From NCBI RefSeq assembly GCF_000245755.1, contig NZ_JH601088.1:1887870-1951869 (forward strand): a DNA stretch of 64,000 nt, given 5' to 3'. This document shows positions 1 to 8,771 of this stretch, in pieces. The DNA comes from Helcococcus kunzii ATCC 51366. GTDB lineage: Bacteria; Bacillota; Clostridia; Tissierellales; Peptoniphilaceae. The notes beneath the pieces are model-generated. The model made no database searches and had not been told where the DNA came from. It worked only from the letters and a program-made list of their open reading frames with translations. Position 1 is the first letter of the stretch; each line of letters starts with the position of its first letter. Both the position numbers and the translations under genes were made by a program.

Positions 1-517
1 ATGATTCTTTAAATCCTGAAAGTGGTTGTGCTCCCCAAGGAGAAGCTGAAATGAATGCTTGAAGTAATGAGTAAACAATTAATTGTGTACCCAATGTTGC
101 GATAAATGCATGTATTTTTAGTTTTGCTACTCCAAATCCATTTAATAAACCAAATAATCCACCAACTATAATGGCTGCTAAAAACCCAACAATAATTGGC
201 ATTTCAGGAAGATTAGGGAAATATTTTTGACTCATGCTTGCTGATTGAAGCAATGCTGTAGATACAGCTGCAGTCATACCTAATATCCTACCGGATGATA
301 AATCTGTACCAGCTAATATAATAAGTCCACCAACACCAAGTGACATAATCAATTTTGTAGAAGCTTGACTAAGCATATTAATTATATTAACAATTGATAA
401 AAAACTTGGTTCTTTGATAATAATATAAGCTATAAGACACAAAATAACTATAATTAAACCATTCTCAATAAAAAATTCTTTTATATCAAATTTTTTCTTT
501 TTATTCACATTTTCCAT
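1..517 (-). CDS. mglC: Sugar ABC transporter permease (MglC/RbsC type), truncated by window edge
   Basis: Membrane permease of the galactose/ribose-type ABC importer. Only the first 172 codons lie in the window; the gene runs off position 1, whereas family members have about 310-340 residues. The start is the ATG at 517, 9 bp after the mglA stop; its Shine-Dalgarno site (GAGGT) overlaps the mglA stop codon, so the two are probably translationally coupled. A hydrophobic segment near residues 15-37 and the motif LAGTDLSSGRILGMTAA, characteristic of BPD_transp_2 permeases, are visible, followed by further hydrophobic helices. Context after mglB and mglA supports the call. Substrate is not decided by this part. 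Confidence 0.85.
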   Translation of the reverse strand, partial: MENVNKKKKFDIKEFFIENGLIIVILCLIAYIIIKEPSFLSIVNIINMLSQASTKLIMSLGVGGLIILAGTDLSSGRILGMTAAVSTALLQSASMSQKYFPNLPEMPIIVGFLAAIIVGGLFGLLNGFGVAKLKIHAFIATLGTQLIVYSLLQAFISASPWGAQPLSGFKES

Positions 518-526
518 TAATTACCT

Positions 527-2026
527 CTATAAATATTTAGTAGCTAGAGTCATTACCTTCTCTTGATCTAATGCTCCGACATCTTCAATACCTGCTACTT
601 TTCCATTACTCATTACCATTATACGATCACATATACCAAAAAGTTCAGGCATCTCTGATGATATTACTATTACTGATTTTCCTTCTAGTGCTAGATTTAT
701 TATTAATTGATATATTTCATATTTAGCACCTACGTCAATCCCTCTAGTAGGCTCATCAAGTAAAAGCACTTCAGGATTTGTTAGTAACCATCTTCCCATA
801 ATAACTTTTTGTTGATTTCCTCCTGAAAGACTCCTTATCTGAGTTCTAATACTTGGAGTTTTTGTTCTCATCCATTTTATCGACTCTTCCGTATCATCTT
901 TCATGAGTTTATTGCTTAAAAACGGTCCCTTTTTATATGATTTAAGATTGGATATTACAGAATTAAATAGTATTGATTCCATTGGAAATATACCTGTTTT
1001 TCTTCTCTCCTCAGTTACAAGGGCAAAACCATTTTCAATAGCTTTTTTCGGAGTAGAGTTATCTATCTTTTTACCATTTAAATAGATTTCTCCGCTTTCA
1101 ACAGTTCTATATCCAAATATTAACTCTACTAGCTCTGTCCTTCTTGATCCTACCAATCCAGAAATTCCAAATATTTCACCTTTTTTCACACTAAATGAAA
1201 CATCTTCTACCGTATCTCCATACTTTCCAGTTAATCCTCTAACTTCTAATAATGTTTCTCCTGGAACATTATCTTTTGGAGGATATACATTTTCTACTTT
1301 ACGCCCAACCATCTTAGCAATTATATCATTGATTTGAAGATCAGCCGCATTATCAGTTGAAATGTATTGTCCATCTCTCATAATTGTAACTTCATCAGAA
1401 ATCTCTAAAATTTCACTCATTTTATGTGAAATGTATATTATACCTACACCACGATTTCTTAATGTATTGATGATATCAAATAAAATCTTTACTTCCTGAT
1501 TAGTTAGAGAAGATGTAGGTTCATCTAAAACCAATATTTTCGCGTTGTATGATACGGCTCTTGCAATTTCTACAAGCTGTCTTTGTGCAACTGACAGATT
1601 CCAAGTTAATGTCCTGGGATTTATATCAATATTTAAATCACTAAAGACTTCTTCACAATAATCGTACATAGCTTTATGATTTACAAATCCATGTTTTGCT
1701 GGCACTCTTCCAAGCATCATGTTTTCCGCTACATCACGCTTCATAACCTGATTTAACTCTTGGTGCACCATGCTCACACCATTTTCCATGGCATCTTTCG
1801 GATTGTTAAAATACTTCTCTTCACCTTCGATATAAATACTTCCCGCATCTTTTTTATAGATTCCAAAAAGTACTTTCATCAATGTTGATTTACCAGCACC
1901 ATTTTCGCCCATTAGCGCATGAACAGTACCCTTATGTAATGTAAAATTAACATTGTCGAGAGCTTTTACACCCGGAAAATATTTACTTATATTTTTCATT
2001 TCTAATAATACATTTTGTTCGCTCAT
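527..2026 (-). CDS. mglA: Galactose/methyl-galactoside-type ABC importer, double ATPase MglA
   Basis: Cytoplasmic ATPase with two fused nucleotide-binding domains (499 aa, normal for MglA/RbsA). First domain: Walker A GENGAGKST near residues 40-48, signature LSVAQRQ near 144, Walker B ILVLDEPTS near 165. Second domain: the Walker A position reads GLVGSRRTE, the degenerate form usual in this family, but LSGGNQQK and VLLLDEPTRGID are intact. The ATG at 2026 follows GGAGAAAAA. It lies 61 bp downstream of mglB with a terminator-like hairpin between them, and 9 bp upstream of mglC. Whether galactose, ribose or another sugar is carried cannot be settled from the ATPase. Confidence 0.93.
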   Translation of the reverse strand: MSEQNVLLEMKNISKYFPGVKALDNVNFTLHKGTVHALMGENGAGKSTLMKVLFGIYKKDAGSIYIEGEEKYFNNPKDAMENGVSMVHQELNQVMKRDVAENMMLGRVPAKHGFVNHKAMYDYCEEVFSDLNIDINPRTLTWNLSVAQRQLVEIARAVSYNAKILVLDEPTSSLTNQEVKILFDIINTLRNRGVGIIYISHKMSEILEISDEVTIMRDGQYISTDNAADLQINDIIAKMVGRKVENVYPPKDNVPGETLLEVRGLTGKYGDTVEDVSFSVKKGEIFGISGLVGSRRTELVELIFGYRTVESGEIYLNGKKIDNSTPKKAIENGFALVTEERRKTGIFPMESILFNSVISNLKSYKKGPFLSNKLMKDDTEESIKWMRTKTPSIRTQIRSLSGGNQQKVIMGRWLLTNPEVLLLDEPTRGIDVGAKYEIYQLIINLALEGKSVIVISSEMPELFGICDRIMVMSNGKVAGIEDVGALDQEKVMTLATKYL

Positions 2027-2042
2027 TTTTTCTCCATTAATT

Positions 2043-2072
2043 TAAAAAATAGGCACACAGGCTAGTGTGCCT
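2043..2072 (-). terminator. Intercistronic hairpin between mglB and mglA
   Basis: AGGCACAC and GTGTGCCT form a perfect 8-bp stem with a 6-nt loop. On the minus strand it is followed by ATTTTTTAAA. It lies between the mglB stop and the mglA start, so it probably works as a partial terminator or 3' stabiliser that keeps binding-protein mRNA in excess over ATPase and permease. Confidence 0.75.
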
Positions 2073-2087
2073 ATTCTATAATAGAAA

Positions 2088-3122
2088 TTATTTTGTAATT
2101 TTTTCGTAGTCCATTCTTACTGAAACTTTATCTTCATAAATCTTATAATCTGTACCATCAGTCCAGTTTTTTCCAGCAAGTTTGTTCAATATTAAATCAA
2201 TTACACCTTTAGCCATTGTTTCACTATTTTGTTTTACTGTACCAGCCATTTCACCAGCTTCGATATGTGTAATAGCTTGTTCTAGAGCATCTACACCATA
2301 TACAGGTATTGTTTTTGCAGGATCTCCAGAGTTAAATCCGATTTCTTTTAATGCTGATACAGCACCAAACGCCATACCATCATTGTTTGCAAAAATAACA
2401 TCAATATCATCTTTACTCTTAGCTAACCATGCATCAACAGCTGTTTTTGCTTCGTCTGTATTCCAGTTAGCTACTTGCATACCAACTTCTTCAACTTGTA
2501 TATTGTTATCTTTTAATACTTTAATTGATTCTTCTGTTCTTGCTACTGCTTCTGCGTTATCTAAACCACCATGTAGCATAACATATTGTAATTTTCCATC
2601 ACCATTTCTATCTGCTTTATCTTTATTTTTATTCCAATAATCTAAAGCCATTTCTCCTTGATAAATTCCTGCTTGAGGAGCTACTGTACCGTAGAAAATC
2701 ATTTGTTTTAAATCTTCTTCTTTAAGTGATGAAGTAATATCTCTATTCCAAAATACTGCAGGAATCTTAGAGTTTTTTACTTTTGAAATTACTTCTTCTG
2801 CAGCACCAAAGTCAACGATATTGATTAATAGTGCGTCTACATTTTTACTAATAAGTGCGTCAAGTTGTTCGTTTTGTGTTGATTGGTTTAATTGTCCGTC
2901 AACAATTTCTAACTCAAAATTATTATCTTCTTTGTCAAGTTTTTCAAAAGCTTGTCTTACTGTAGCGATATAGTTATCACCACCGTTATAAATTAAAAGT
3001 CCAAATTTCTTTGTCTTTCCGTCTTTAGATCCGCCATCACCACTCTTTTGGTTACATGCAACTAATGAAAAAATCATTACTAAAGATAAAATAAATGCCA
3101 ATATTTTTTTTGTTGATTTCAT
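2088..3122 (-). CDS. mglB: Galactose/glucose-type sugar-binding lipoprotein MglB
   Basis: Extracellular substrate-binding lipoprotein (344 aa) of the sugar ABC importer. The N-terminus has a Lys-rich start, a hydrophobic core and lipobox LVAC, with Cys near residue 23 as the lipidation site. A type I periplasmic-binding (Peripla_BP_4) fold follows, with segments such as FGLLIYNGGDNYIATVRQAF and DVIFANNDGMAFGAVSAL typical of MglB. The reading frame also opens at TTG 3131, but that codon lies 1 nt after AGGAGG, too close for initiation; the ATG at 3122 sits 10 nt after it and is preferred. A consensus promoter lies just upstream. First gene of the mglBAC operon. Confidence 0.92.
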   Translation of the reverse strand: MKSTKKILAFILSLVMIFSLVACNQKSGDGGSKDGKTKKFGLLIYNGGDNYIATVRQAFEKLDKEDNNFELEIVDGQLNQSTQNEQLDALISKNVDALLINIVDFGAAEEVISKVKNSKIPAVFWNRDITSSLKEEDLKQMIFYGTVAPQAGIYQGEMALDYWNKNKDKADRNGDGKLQYVMLHGGLDNAEAVARTEESIKVLKDNNIQVEEVGMQVANWNTDEAKTAVDAWLAKSKDDIDVIFANNDGMAFGAVSALKEIGFNSGDPAKTIPVYGVDALEQAITHIEAGEMAGTVKQNSETMAKGVIDLILNKLAGKNWTDGTDYKIYEDKVSVRMDYEKITK

Positions 3123-3155
3123 ATCTATCAACCCTCCTAATCATTTTATATACAT

Positions 3156-3184
3156 ATTATATTCGTTTTCATAATTTAAGTCAA
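3156..3184 (-). promoter_or_regulatory. Sigma-A promoter of mglBAC
   Basis: Read on the minus strand: TTGACT, 17-nt spacer, TATAAT, about 35 nt upstream of the mglB start. Both hexamers are near consensus with ideal spacing. Confidence 0.8.
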
Positions 3185-3203
3185 CCGAGATATTAAAACT
3201 ATA

Positions 3204-3215
3204 TGTAAACGTTGA
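3204..3215. promoter_or_regulatory. Possible LacI/CcpA-type operator upstream of mglB promoter
   Basis: TGTAAACGTTGA resembles half to two-thirds of a catabolite-responsive element with a central ACGT. It lies about 20 bp upstream of the -35 hexamer. The match is imperfect, so this is only suggestive. Confidence 0.3.
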
Positions 3216-3322
3216 ATTTTAGCTATAGTTAATAATATATTACACTAAAAATCGTATTCAACTTTATTGAAATTATAATATTTTGGCATAAAAACTAATT
3301 AATTTTGCAAATAAGAAATGAT

Positions 3323-3370
3323 AAAAAAAAGATGATGTGCAGAATAGATTTAACTAATCTGCAACATCAC
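3323..3370 (-). terminator. Terminator after the purine permease
   Basis: On the minus strand a long imperfect stem (GATGTTGCAGA pairing with TCTGCACATC, AT-rich loop) is followed by TTTTTTTT. It starts 11 bp after the permease stop codon. Confidence 0.85.
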
Positions 3371-3381
3371 CTTATACTAAA

Positions 3382-4743
3382 TTATTGAGTTATAAATCTT
3401 AATAAAATAAAGTTTAAGATAAATAAGAATGATACAATCCATAGCAATGGATGAACATCTCTTGCTTCTTTTTTAACTGTTTTTACTAAGCAATAGAAAA
3501 TAAATCCTGTAGCGATACCATATGAAATGCTATATGTTAAAGCCATAAATATTCCTGAGAAAAATGCTGGAATAGCTTCTGTAATATCATCCCATTGTAC
3601 TTCAGCAAATGATGCGATCATTAAGAAACCAACTAATACTAGAGCTGGCGCTGTTGCCGCTGCAGGTACTGCTGAAATGTATTTTGCAAAGAATGCACTT
3701 AATAAGAAACAAATAGCTGTAACAACTGAAGTTAGCCCTGTTTTACCACCAGCACCTATTCCGGCTGCTGATTCAACAAATGTTGTTGTGTTTGAAGTAC
3801 CAAAGATAGCTCCAATTGATGTTGCTGTAGCATCTGCAAATAGAGCTTTGTCCATTTTTGATGAAAATCCTGGTTGATTTTCAAGGGCTCTTTCGTCTTC
3901 TTCTGAGAAAATACCTGTTCTTCTACCTGTACCGATAAATGTACCGATTGTGTCAAATGTATCTGACATTGAAAATGCAAATATTGTAATCAACACTAAA
4001 GGCAATTTTGAAGCATCTGTGAATAATGAAGGGATACCTTCTTTTGTAAATATTACTCCAAATGTTTGAGGCAATTGTCCAATAGCTTGTGAGAATCCCA
4101 TAGTATCTGCTGTTGATGTTACTCCAAAAGGAATACCGATTATTGTAGTAGCGATGATTCCTATGAAAATACCACCTTTTACTTCCAATAAATGTAAAAT
4201 GATTGTAAGTACTAAACCAATTAAAAATACATAATAAACTGGTTGATTAATTACTGATAATGCTGGGATACCTTCATTGAAATTTATCAATCCAACATTG
4301 ATAAATCCTAAATAAGCAATAAATACACCAATACCTCCACCAATAGCATTTTGTAATGAATTAGGAATAGCTGTGATTATTGTTTTTCTAATCTTTGTAA
4401 CGGTAATAAATATATTAATAAGTCCACAAATAAATACCATTGACAAAGCTTGTTGCCATGTAAATTTCAATTGGAAACATACAGTAAATACAAAAAATGC
4501 ATTTAATCCCATACCTGGAGCTTGAGCATATGGCACATTTGCAACAAGTCCCATGACTAATGTTCCAATTATTGCAGCAATAATTGTTGCAATAAATACT
4601 GCACCCCATTCCATTCCTGTTTTTGATAAAAGACCTGGATTTACAGCTATGATATAAGCCATTGCAAAGAATGTTGTAATCCCTGCCACAATTTCTTTAG
4701 AAACGGTTGTGCCGTTTTCTTTTAGTTTAAAAAACTTTTCCAT
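3382..4743 (-). CDS. pbuG: Guanine/hypoxanthine permease, NCS2/AzgA family (PbuG-like)
   Basis: Proton-coupled purine base importer (453 aa, about 12-14 membrane segments). The N-terminal signature EIVAGITTFFAMAYIIAVNP, the NVPYAQAPGMGLNAFF motif and the FDTIGTFIGTG and TTTFVESAAGIGAGG segments are diagnostic for the AzgA branch. ATG 4743 is preceded by GGAGGATAATTA. The promoter region carries two PurBox-like sites and the gene next upstream is purR, so repression by PurR when purines are plentiful is likely. Guanine/hypoxanthine is the usual substrate of this branch; adenine cannot be excluded. Confidence 0.9.
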   Translation of the reverse strand: MEKFFKLKENGTTVSKEIVAGITTFFAMAYIIAVNPGLLSKTGMEWGAVFIATIIAAIIGTLVMGLVANVPYAQAPGMGLNAFFVFTVCFQLKFTWQQALSMVFICGLINIFITVTKIRKTIITAIPNSLQNAIGGGIGVFIAYLGFINVGLINFNEGIPALSVINQPVYYVFLIGLVLTIILHLLEVKGGIFIGIIATTIIGIPFGVTSTADTMGFSQAIGQLPQTFGVIFTKEGIPSLFTDASKLPLVLITIFAFSMSDTFDTIGTFIGTGRRTGIFSEEDERALENQPGFSSKMDKALFADATATSIGAIFGTSNTTTFVESAAGIGAGGKTGLTSVVTAICFLLSAFFAKYISAVPAAATAPALVLVGFLMIASFAEVQWDDITEAIPAFFSGIFMALTYSISYGIATGFIFYCLVKTVKKEARDVHPLLWIVSFLFILNFILLRFITQ

Positions 4744-4794
4744 TAATTATCCTCCATTTGATAACCGATTTTGTTACATCAAAAAGTATACACT

Positions 4795-4838
4795 AAATAC
4801 GAACATTAATCAATTATTTTTTAATATCGTTCGTTCTT
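4795..4838. promoter_or_regulatory. Paired PurBox operator upstream of pbuG
   Basis: Box 1, AAATACGAACATT (4795-4807), matches the Bacillus PurBox AWWWCCGAACWWT at 12 of 13 positions. Box 2, inverted (4826-4838), contains GTTCG and matches at about 10 of 13. The boxes face each other across 18 bp, as in characterised PurR operators, between the purR terminator and the pbuG start. Confidence 0.7.
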
Positions 4839-4845
4839 TAACAAA

Positions 4846-4871
4846 ATAAAAAACGAGCAAATTTTGCTCGC
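4846..4871 (-). terminator. Terminator after purR
   Basis: Perfect palindrome CGAGCAAA/TTTTGCTCG, followed on the minus strand by TTTTTTATTTTG. It lies 12 bp past the purR stop. It could also work weakly on the other strand. Confidence 0.85.
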
Positions 4872-4882
4872 AATTTTTTATA

Positions 4883-5704
4883 TTATTTATCAAATATTGT
4901 TCCCTTTTGAATGTCTATTTTACCGGTATCAGGGTCCATCCCTGTAATCAAAACTAATGATTTTGTATTTAATTTTTGTGTCAGTCCCTTATCGTTAAAC
5001 TCGCAAATTACATAAGATGCAACAACTTTTGAGTTAAATATCTCAACGATAGATGCCATACCATTTATAGTACCGCCGCCTCTAAAGAAATCATCTACTA
5101 GCAAAATATTGGAATTTTCCTTTAAGCTTTCTCTACCAATCTCCATATTTTTTACTAAATTTGGCGCTGATTGCGACTTATATTTTACAGATACTGTAGA
5201 TCCTTCAGTGATTTTACTCTCTTTTCTAGCAATTACAAATGGTATACCTAATTCCTTAGCTACAGCTTGAGCTACGCTAACTCCTTTTGTTGCAACAGTC
5301 AACACATAATCAATCTTTTCACCATAATGCTGACTAGCAATTACTTTGGCAATATTTTCCAAATATTTAGGATTTGTAATTATATCTGATAGATAGAAAT
5401 ATCCACCAGGCAAGATTCTTTTAGGATTATCAAGATCATTGATAAGCTCTTCAACATACATTTCTTGTATCTCTGGTTTTAACTTTGGAAAATAAATTAC
5501 ACCACCATTTGAACCGACTATAGTTTCAATAATACCAATATTGTTATTTTCAAAAGTTTCTTTAATAATCGCTAAATCTTCACTAATAGAAGACTTTGCT
5601 GATTCATATTTAGTTGTAAAATCTTTCAACGAGAACATCTTATTTGGATTATCTAATAAAGTGGCTGTCATATCCACTATTCTTTCACTTCTTTTTAGTT
5701 TCAC
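4883..5704 (-). CDS. purR: Purine operon repressor PurR (phosphoribosyltransferase-fold)
   Basis: DNA-binding repressor of purine genes, 273 aa. A winged-helix domain (about residues 1-75) precedes a phosphoribosyltransferase-like domain with the PRPP-binding motif ILLVDDFFRGGGT near residues 198-210. This is the B. subtilis-type PurR, unrelated to the LacI-type PurR of enterobacteria. In the family PRPP acts as inducer. The start is GTG 5704 with AGAGG five bases upstream; no ATG fits. A PurBox-like sequence in its own upstream region suggests autoregulation, and the neighbouring permease has a PurBox pair. Confidence 0.93.
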   Translation of the reverse strand: MKLKRSERIVDMTATLLDNPNKMFSLKDFTTKYESAKSSISEDLAIIKETFENNNIGIIETIVGSNGGVIYFPKLKPEIQEMYVEELINDLDNPKRILPGGYFYLSDIITNPKYLENIAKVIASQHYGEKIDYVLTVATKGVSVAQAVAKELGIPFVIARKESKITEGSTVSVKYKSQSAPNLVKNMEIGRESLKENSNILLVDDFFRGGGTINGMASIVEIFNSKVVASYVICEFNDKGLTQKLNTKSLVLITGMDPDTGKIDIQKGTIFDK

Positions 5705-5760
5705 TATACACCTCTTTGTCTTTTGTTAATTATAACAAAAAAATCAAAATAAATATAGTG

Positions 5761-5774
5761 AATGTTCGTGTTTT
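5761..5774. promoter_or_regulatory. PurBox upstream of purR
   Basis: Read on the minus strand, AAAACACGAACATT fits AWWWCCGAACWWT with one mismatch. It lies about 57 bp upstream of the purR GTG. No clear second box is visible. Confidence 0.55.
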
Positions 5775-5806
5775 TTATAAAAAAGGCAAATTTTTTAAAA
5801 AAATTT

Positions 5807-6001
5807 TTATTTTTCTTCTTTGTATTCAAAAATTAAATCTAAAATAGTGATTTTTCCATTCGGATTAATCTTTACCGGCATATATCCTACATATCGATAT
5901 CCTTCGGCAGCATTTTCATCAATTATTTCTCTATACTCTTCAAAAATATTGCTATACATTGTATATTCTTTATTAAGTGTTACGTATTTGTATTTGTACA
6001 T
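5807..6001 (-). CDS. Small DUF4177-like protein
   Basis: A 64-residue protein of unknown function. The pattern YKYKYVTLN ... EYREIIDENAAEGYRYVGYMP ... GKITILDLIFE resembles the DUF4177 family (small beta-strand/helix proteins). No signal peptide or membrane segment. The start is supported by AGGAGG six bases before the ATG. It stands alone, separated from the upstream isomerase gene by a terminator. An overlapping plus-strand frame of similar length lacks a ribosome site and is its shadow. Confidence 0.75.
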   Translation of the reverse strand: MYKYKYVTLNKEYTMYSNIFEEYREIIDENAAEGYRYVGYMPVKINPNGKITILDLIFEYKEEK

Positions 6002-6061
6002 GATAACCTCCTAAGTTACAACTACTAAACTTATTATACTTAAAATATAATATTCTTAAAG

Positions 6062-6093
6062 AAAAAGCAGAGAATTTAAAATTTCACTCTGCC
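6062..6093 (-). terminator. Terminator of the mannose-type PTS operon
   Basis: On the minus strand GGCAGAGTGAAATTT pairs imperfectly with ATTCTCTGC, followed by TTTTTC, 14 bp after the last isomerase stop codon. Confidence 0.75.
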
Positions 6094-6105
6094 GTTTTCA
6101 ATATT

Positions 6106-7797
6106 TTATTTTATAAACGCTTTAATAAAAATTACTCTTTCTTCGTCTTCCCCTGGTTTAAGTACATACTCTTTAATATTTTCTGGAATGATTACAGTTT
6201 CTCCATAATAAATCAAATAATCGTCGAATTCTCCATTTAAAGATGAAATTATAGCGCTATCACCCTCAACTAAATTAAGAACATTTACACTATCATATGT
6301 TACTTGTTTATATTCTTTTGCTATGGTTATCCTTCTTGTCTCGATATCTTCGAGTTTATGAAGTCCTGTTTTTTCTTCCAGCACATACTTACCATTATTA
6401 ATAATCTTAAAATCATTAATCAATTCTTCTTTTGCAAAATCATAATCTACCTTTTCATTAATTACATTCTTTCCATGCTTCAAAGAAATAGGTCGTGGCT
6501 TTCCATTTAAATCCAATCTATTCCAATCCCAAAGCTTAAATGTAAATCTATTTTGTGTTGCACTTATTTCCAACACTACAGTATTCGCTCCACTAGAATG
6601 AATAGTACCAGCAGGTATCAATATATGATCGTGTTTTTTTACTTTAAACTTATTTATATATTTTTTATCGTCAAATACATTTGATTCTTTTGCTTCCTCT
6701 AAAGCTATAAACAGTTGATCTTTAGTTATTCCATTTTTCATTCCCAAATATACACTTGAATCTTCATCTGCGTGAAAAACATAATAACTCTCATTTTGAG
6801 TATATTTTAGGCCAAAACTTCTATAAGCATAATCTAATGTAGGGTGAACTTGTAAACTTAAATTCTGACCTTTAAATGTATCTAGCAAATTAAATCTAAT
6901 AGGAAAATCAGCTCCATATCTTCCAAAAACTTTTTCTCCTAATAGTTCAACAGGAAACATAAATAACAAGTTATTCCCAGGAATTTCAATTTCGTGTTCT
7001 TCTTTTTTCGCCAATATACTATTTTCTTCTAAAACTCCATCGAATATCCATGCCAAATTAACCTCATTATATTGTAATTCAAATTTGTTTTTTAAATATT
7101 GACCTCCCCAAACTCCTGGAGCAAAAAAGGGAACTAATCTAAATGGTGTATTTACAAATTCTTCTAAAATTGTTTTTAAATCATTTAGACTGATCATTTT
7201 AGACTCTCTTCCTACATCATCAGATATATAATAATCAAACTTATTTAAATTATTTATTTTAATTTGATCAGCAGCTGGCCATTCAAAAAAATATGCTCTT
7301 TTTAACTTTTGGTTACTATTCATTTCCTTAGTAACTTTCCAATTGTTTAAGCCATTTATATAATTTTTTTGTATATTTTGTCTAGTTATGTCTACATAAA
7401 ATTTTAAGTCTGATTTAAACAATAACCCCGCAAGTATACCTATAAATATGGTTTTTCTTTTGTATTCATAACTTTTTATTTTTTCATTATCGACAAAATC
7501 AGAAAAGGAACTTCGAGATATTCGCCCAAATTGAGGATCATCTGTTAAATCTAAATTTATAATATTATTTATTTCTTTAGTATCAATAAAAAATTCATCA
7601 GTGTTTACAATATTCCAATGTGGAAAATTTTCTTCTAATTCCTTTATCCAAATCTGTTTGTTTATTCCAGGATAAGTTTCAAAAGCAATAAACTCTAAAT
7701 CATTAATTGTAGAATTTATGAATGAGAATATTTGTTTATATCCACACAAAATTTCAATATCCGATTTTATTTTTAAAAAAGGTCTTTGTCTATACAT
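6106..7797 (-). CDS. Large class I mannose-6-phosphate isomerase-like protein with extra N-terminal domain
   Basis: 563 residues, about 250 longer than the companion ManA. The C-terminal two-thirds is a type I phosphomannose isomerase cupin: metal-site motif LSLQVHP near residues 315-321, HDHILIPAGTIHSSG near 392 and LKLWDWNR-like FKLWDWNRLDLNGKPR. In the family it interconverts mannose-6-P and fructose-6-P with Zn. The first 200 residues look like a decayed nucleoside-kinase-like domain (segment FIAFETYPGINKQIW where a P-loop would be, and NTDEFFID), lacking GKS/T, so no kinase activity is expected; this reading is inference. ATG 7797 follows AGGAGACAAA. Last gene of the operon. The true substrate may differ from mannose-6-P. 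Confidence 0.75.
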   Translation of the reverse strand: MYRQRPFLKIKSDIEILCGYKQIFSFINSTINDLEFIAFETYPGINKQIWIKELEENFPHWNIVNTDEFFIDTKEINNIINLDLTDDPQFGRISRSSFSDFVDNEKIKSYEYKRKTIFIGILAGLLFKSDLKFYVDITRQNIQKNYINGLNNWKVTKEMNSNQKLKRAYFFEWPAADQIKINNLNKFDYYISDDVGRESKMISLNDLKTILEEFVNTPFRLVPFFAPGVWGGQYLKNKFELQYNEVNLAWIFDGVLEENSILAKKEEHEIEIPGNNLLFMFPVELLGEKVFGRYGADFPIRFNLLDTFKGQNLSLQVHPTLDYAYRSFGLKYTQNESYYVFHADEDSSVYLGMKNGITKDQLFIALEEAKESNVFDDKKYINKFKVKKHDHILIPAGTIHSSGANTVVLEISATQNRFTFKLWDWNRLDLNGKPRPISLKHGKNVINEKVDYDFAKEELINDFKIINNGKYVLEEKTGLHKLEDIETRRITIAKEYKQVTYDSVNVLNLVEGDSAIISSLNGEFDDYLIYYGETVIIPENIKEYVLKPGEDEERVIFIKAFIK

Positions 7798-7808
7798 TTT
7801 GTCTCCTA

Positions 7809-8771
7809 TTATATATCTTCGTTGTACTCAAGTCCCCAAAGTTTTCTTACATTATCCATTACATCTAAAACATCAATTGTATATTGCAAAAATTCATTTT
7901 TTTCTGACTTTTCTAATTTTTCAGATATTGTTTCCATTTCATACTTAAATCGGTAATTATGATTTCCAATTTTTAATACTTCTTTTTCACCACCTATTTT
8001 ATATAATGCCGCTTCATCAGCTTGAGGATAATCATTAATCTCAATATATCCTTCTTCATAAGCAATGACCACCCTTTTAGGCATTTTAGCTCTAAAGGTT
8101 AAAGATATAGTCGCTAATTCATCTTCTTTATTTTTCAAAATTATAGCAGATGATTCGTCAACACCAGTATCATGAATATTAACTGTAGTTTTAATTTCTA
8201 TAGGCTTACTTATGAAAAAATACCTCACTAAATTAAGAGCATATACTCCTATATCAAATAAAGCTCCTCCTGCTAATTCTTTTTTGAAAAAGTATCTTTC
8301 ATTAAAATTTTTATAACTTCCAAAATTAGCTTGAATCATTTTTAAGGGACCTAACTTTTTCTTAGATATCCATTCTTTTATTTCCTTATATAAAGGCATA
8401 TAATGTATTGTCATACCTTCAGCTAAAAATAGATTTTTTGATTTTGCTAGTTCCACACAAATTTTTAATTGTTCCGAATTTAATACAATTACTTTCTCAG
8501 CTAGAACATTTTTTCCAGATTCCAAAGCTAACTTTATATACCTATAGTGTGTATTGTGAGGGGTTGCAATATATATGATATCTATCTCTTCATCTAAAAC
8601 AAATTTAGAGTAATCATCGTATACATTTTTTATAGAATGTTTTTTTGCAAATTCTTTTCCTTTTTCTAAACTTCTAGAACATACCCCATATAAATTCGCT
8701 TTTTCTCTATTAAATTGTGTACAAAACATATTTGCGACACCGCCTGTACCAACAACCGCCCAATTAATCAT
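7809..8771 (-). CDS. Gfo/Idh/MocA family NAD(P)-dependent oxidoreductase
   Basis: Soluble sugar-type dehydrogenase, 320 aa. N-terminal Rossmann motif VVGTGGVANMF (residues 6-16), the EK dipeptide of the family in LAEKVIVL near residue 92, and a C-terminal GFO_IDH_MocA domain with GGALFDIGVYALN near 160. The frame also opens at TTG 8789, but the ATG at 8771 is preceded by GGAGAAAAGTA and overlaps the stop of the HAD gene by 8 bp, indicating coupling. Role in the PTS operon is presumably oxidation or epimerisation of the imported sugar or a derivative; substrate unknown. Confidence 0.85.
   Translation of the reverse strand: MINWAVVGTGGVANMFCTQFNREKANLYGVCSRSLEKGKEFAKKHSIKNVYDDYSKFVLDEEIDIIYIATPHNTHYRYIKLALESGKNVLAEKVIVLNSEQLKICVELAKSKNLFLAEGMTIHYMPLYKEIKEWISKKKLGPLKMIQANFGSYKNFNERYFFKKELAGGALFDIGVYALNLVRYFFISKPIEIKTTVNIHDTGVDESSAIILKNKEDELATISLTFRAKMPKRVVIAYEEGYIEINDYPQADEAALYKIGGEKEVLKIGNHNYRFKYEMETISEKLEKSEKNEFLQYTIDVLDVMDNVRKLWGLEYNEDI

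Noticed and set aside
3122..3131. TTG start for mglB
   Set aside because: The codon is one base from AGGAGG, too close; the ATG at 3122 is better spaced and gives the same lipobox.
4744..4882. Purine riboswitch upstream of the permease
   Set aside because: No conserved purine-aptamer loops or long leader; the short gap is filled by a PurBox pair and the purR terminator.
5820..6014. 64-codon plus-strand frame over the DUF4177-like gene
   Set aside because: Same length as the real gene but lacks a ribosome site; the minus-strand frame has AGGAGG and a recognisable family pattern.
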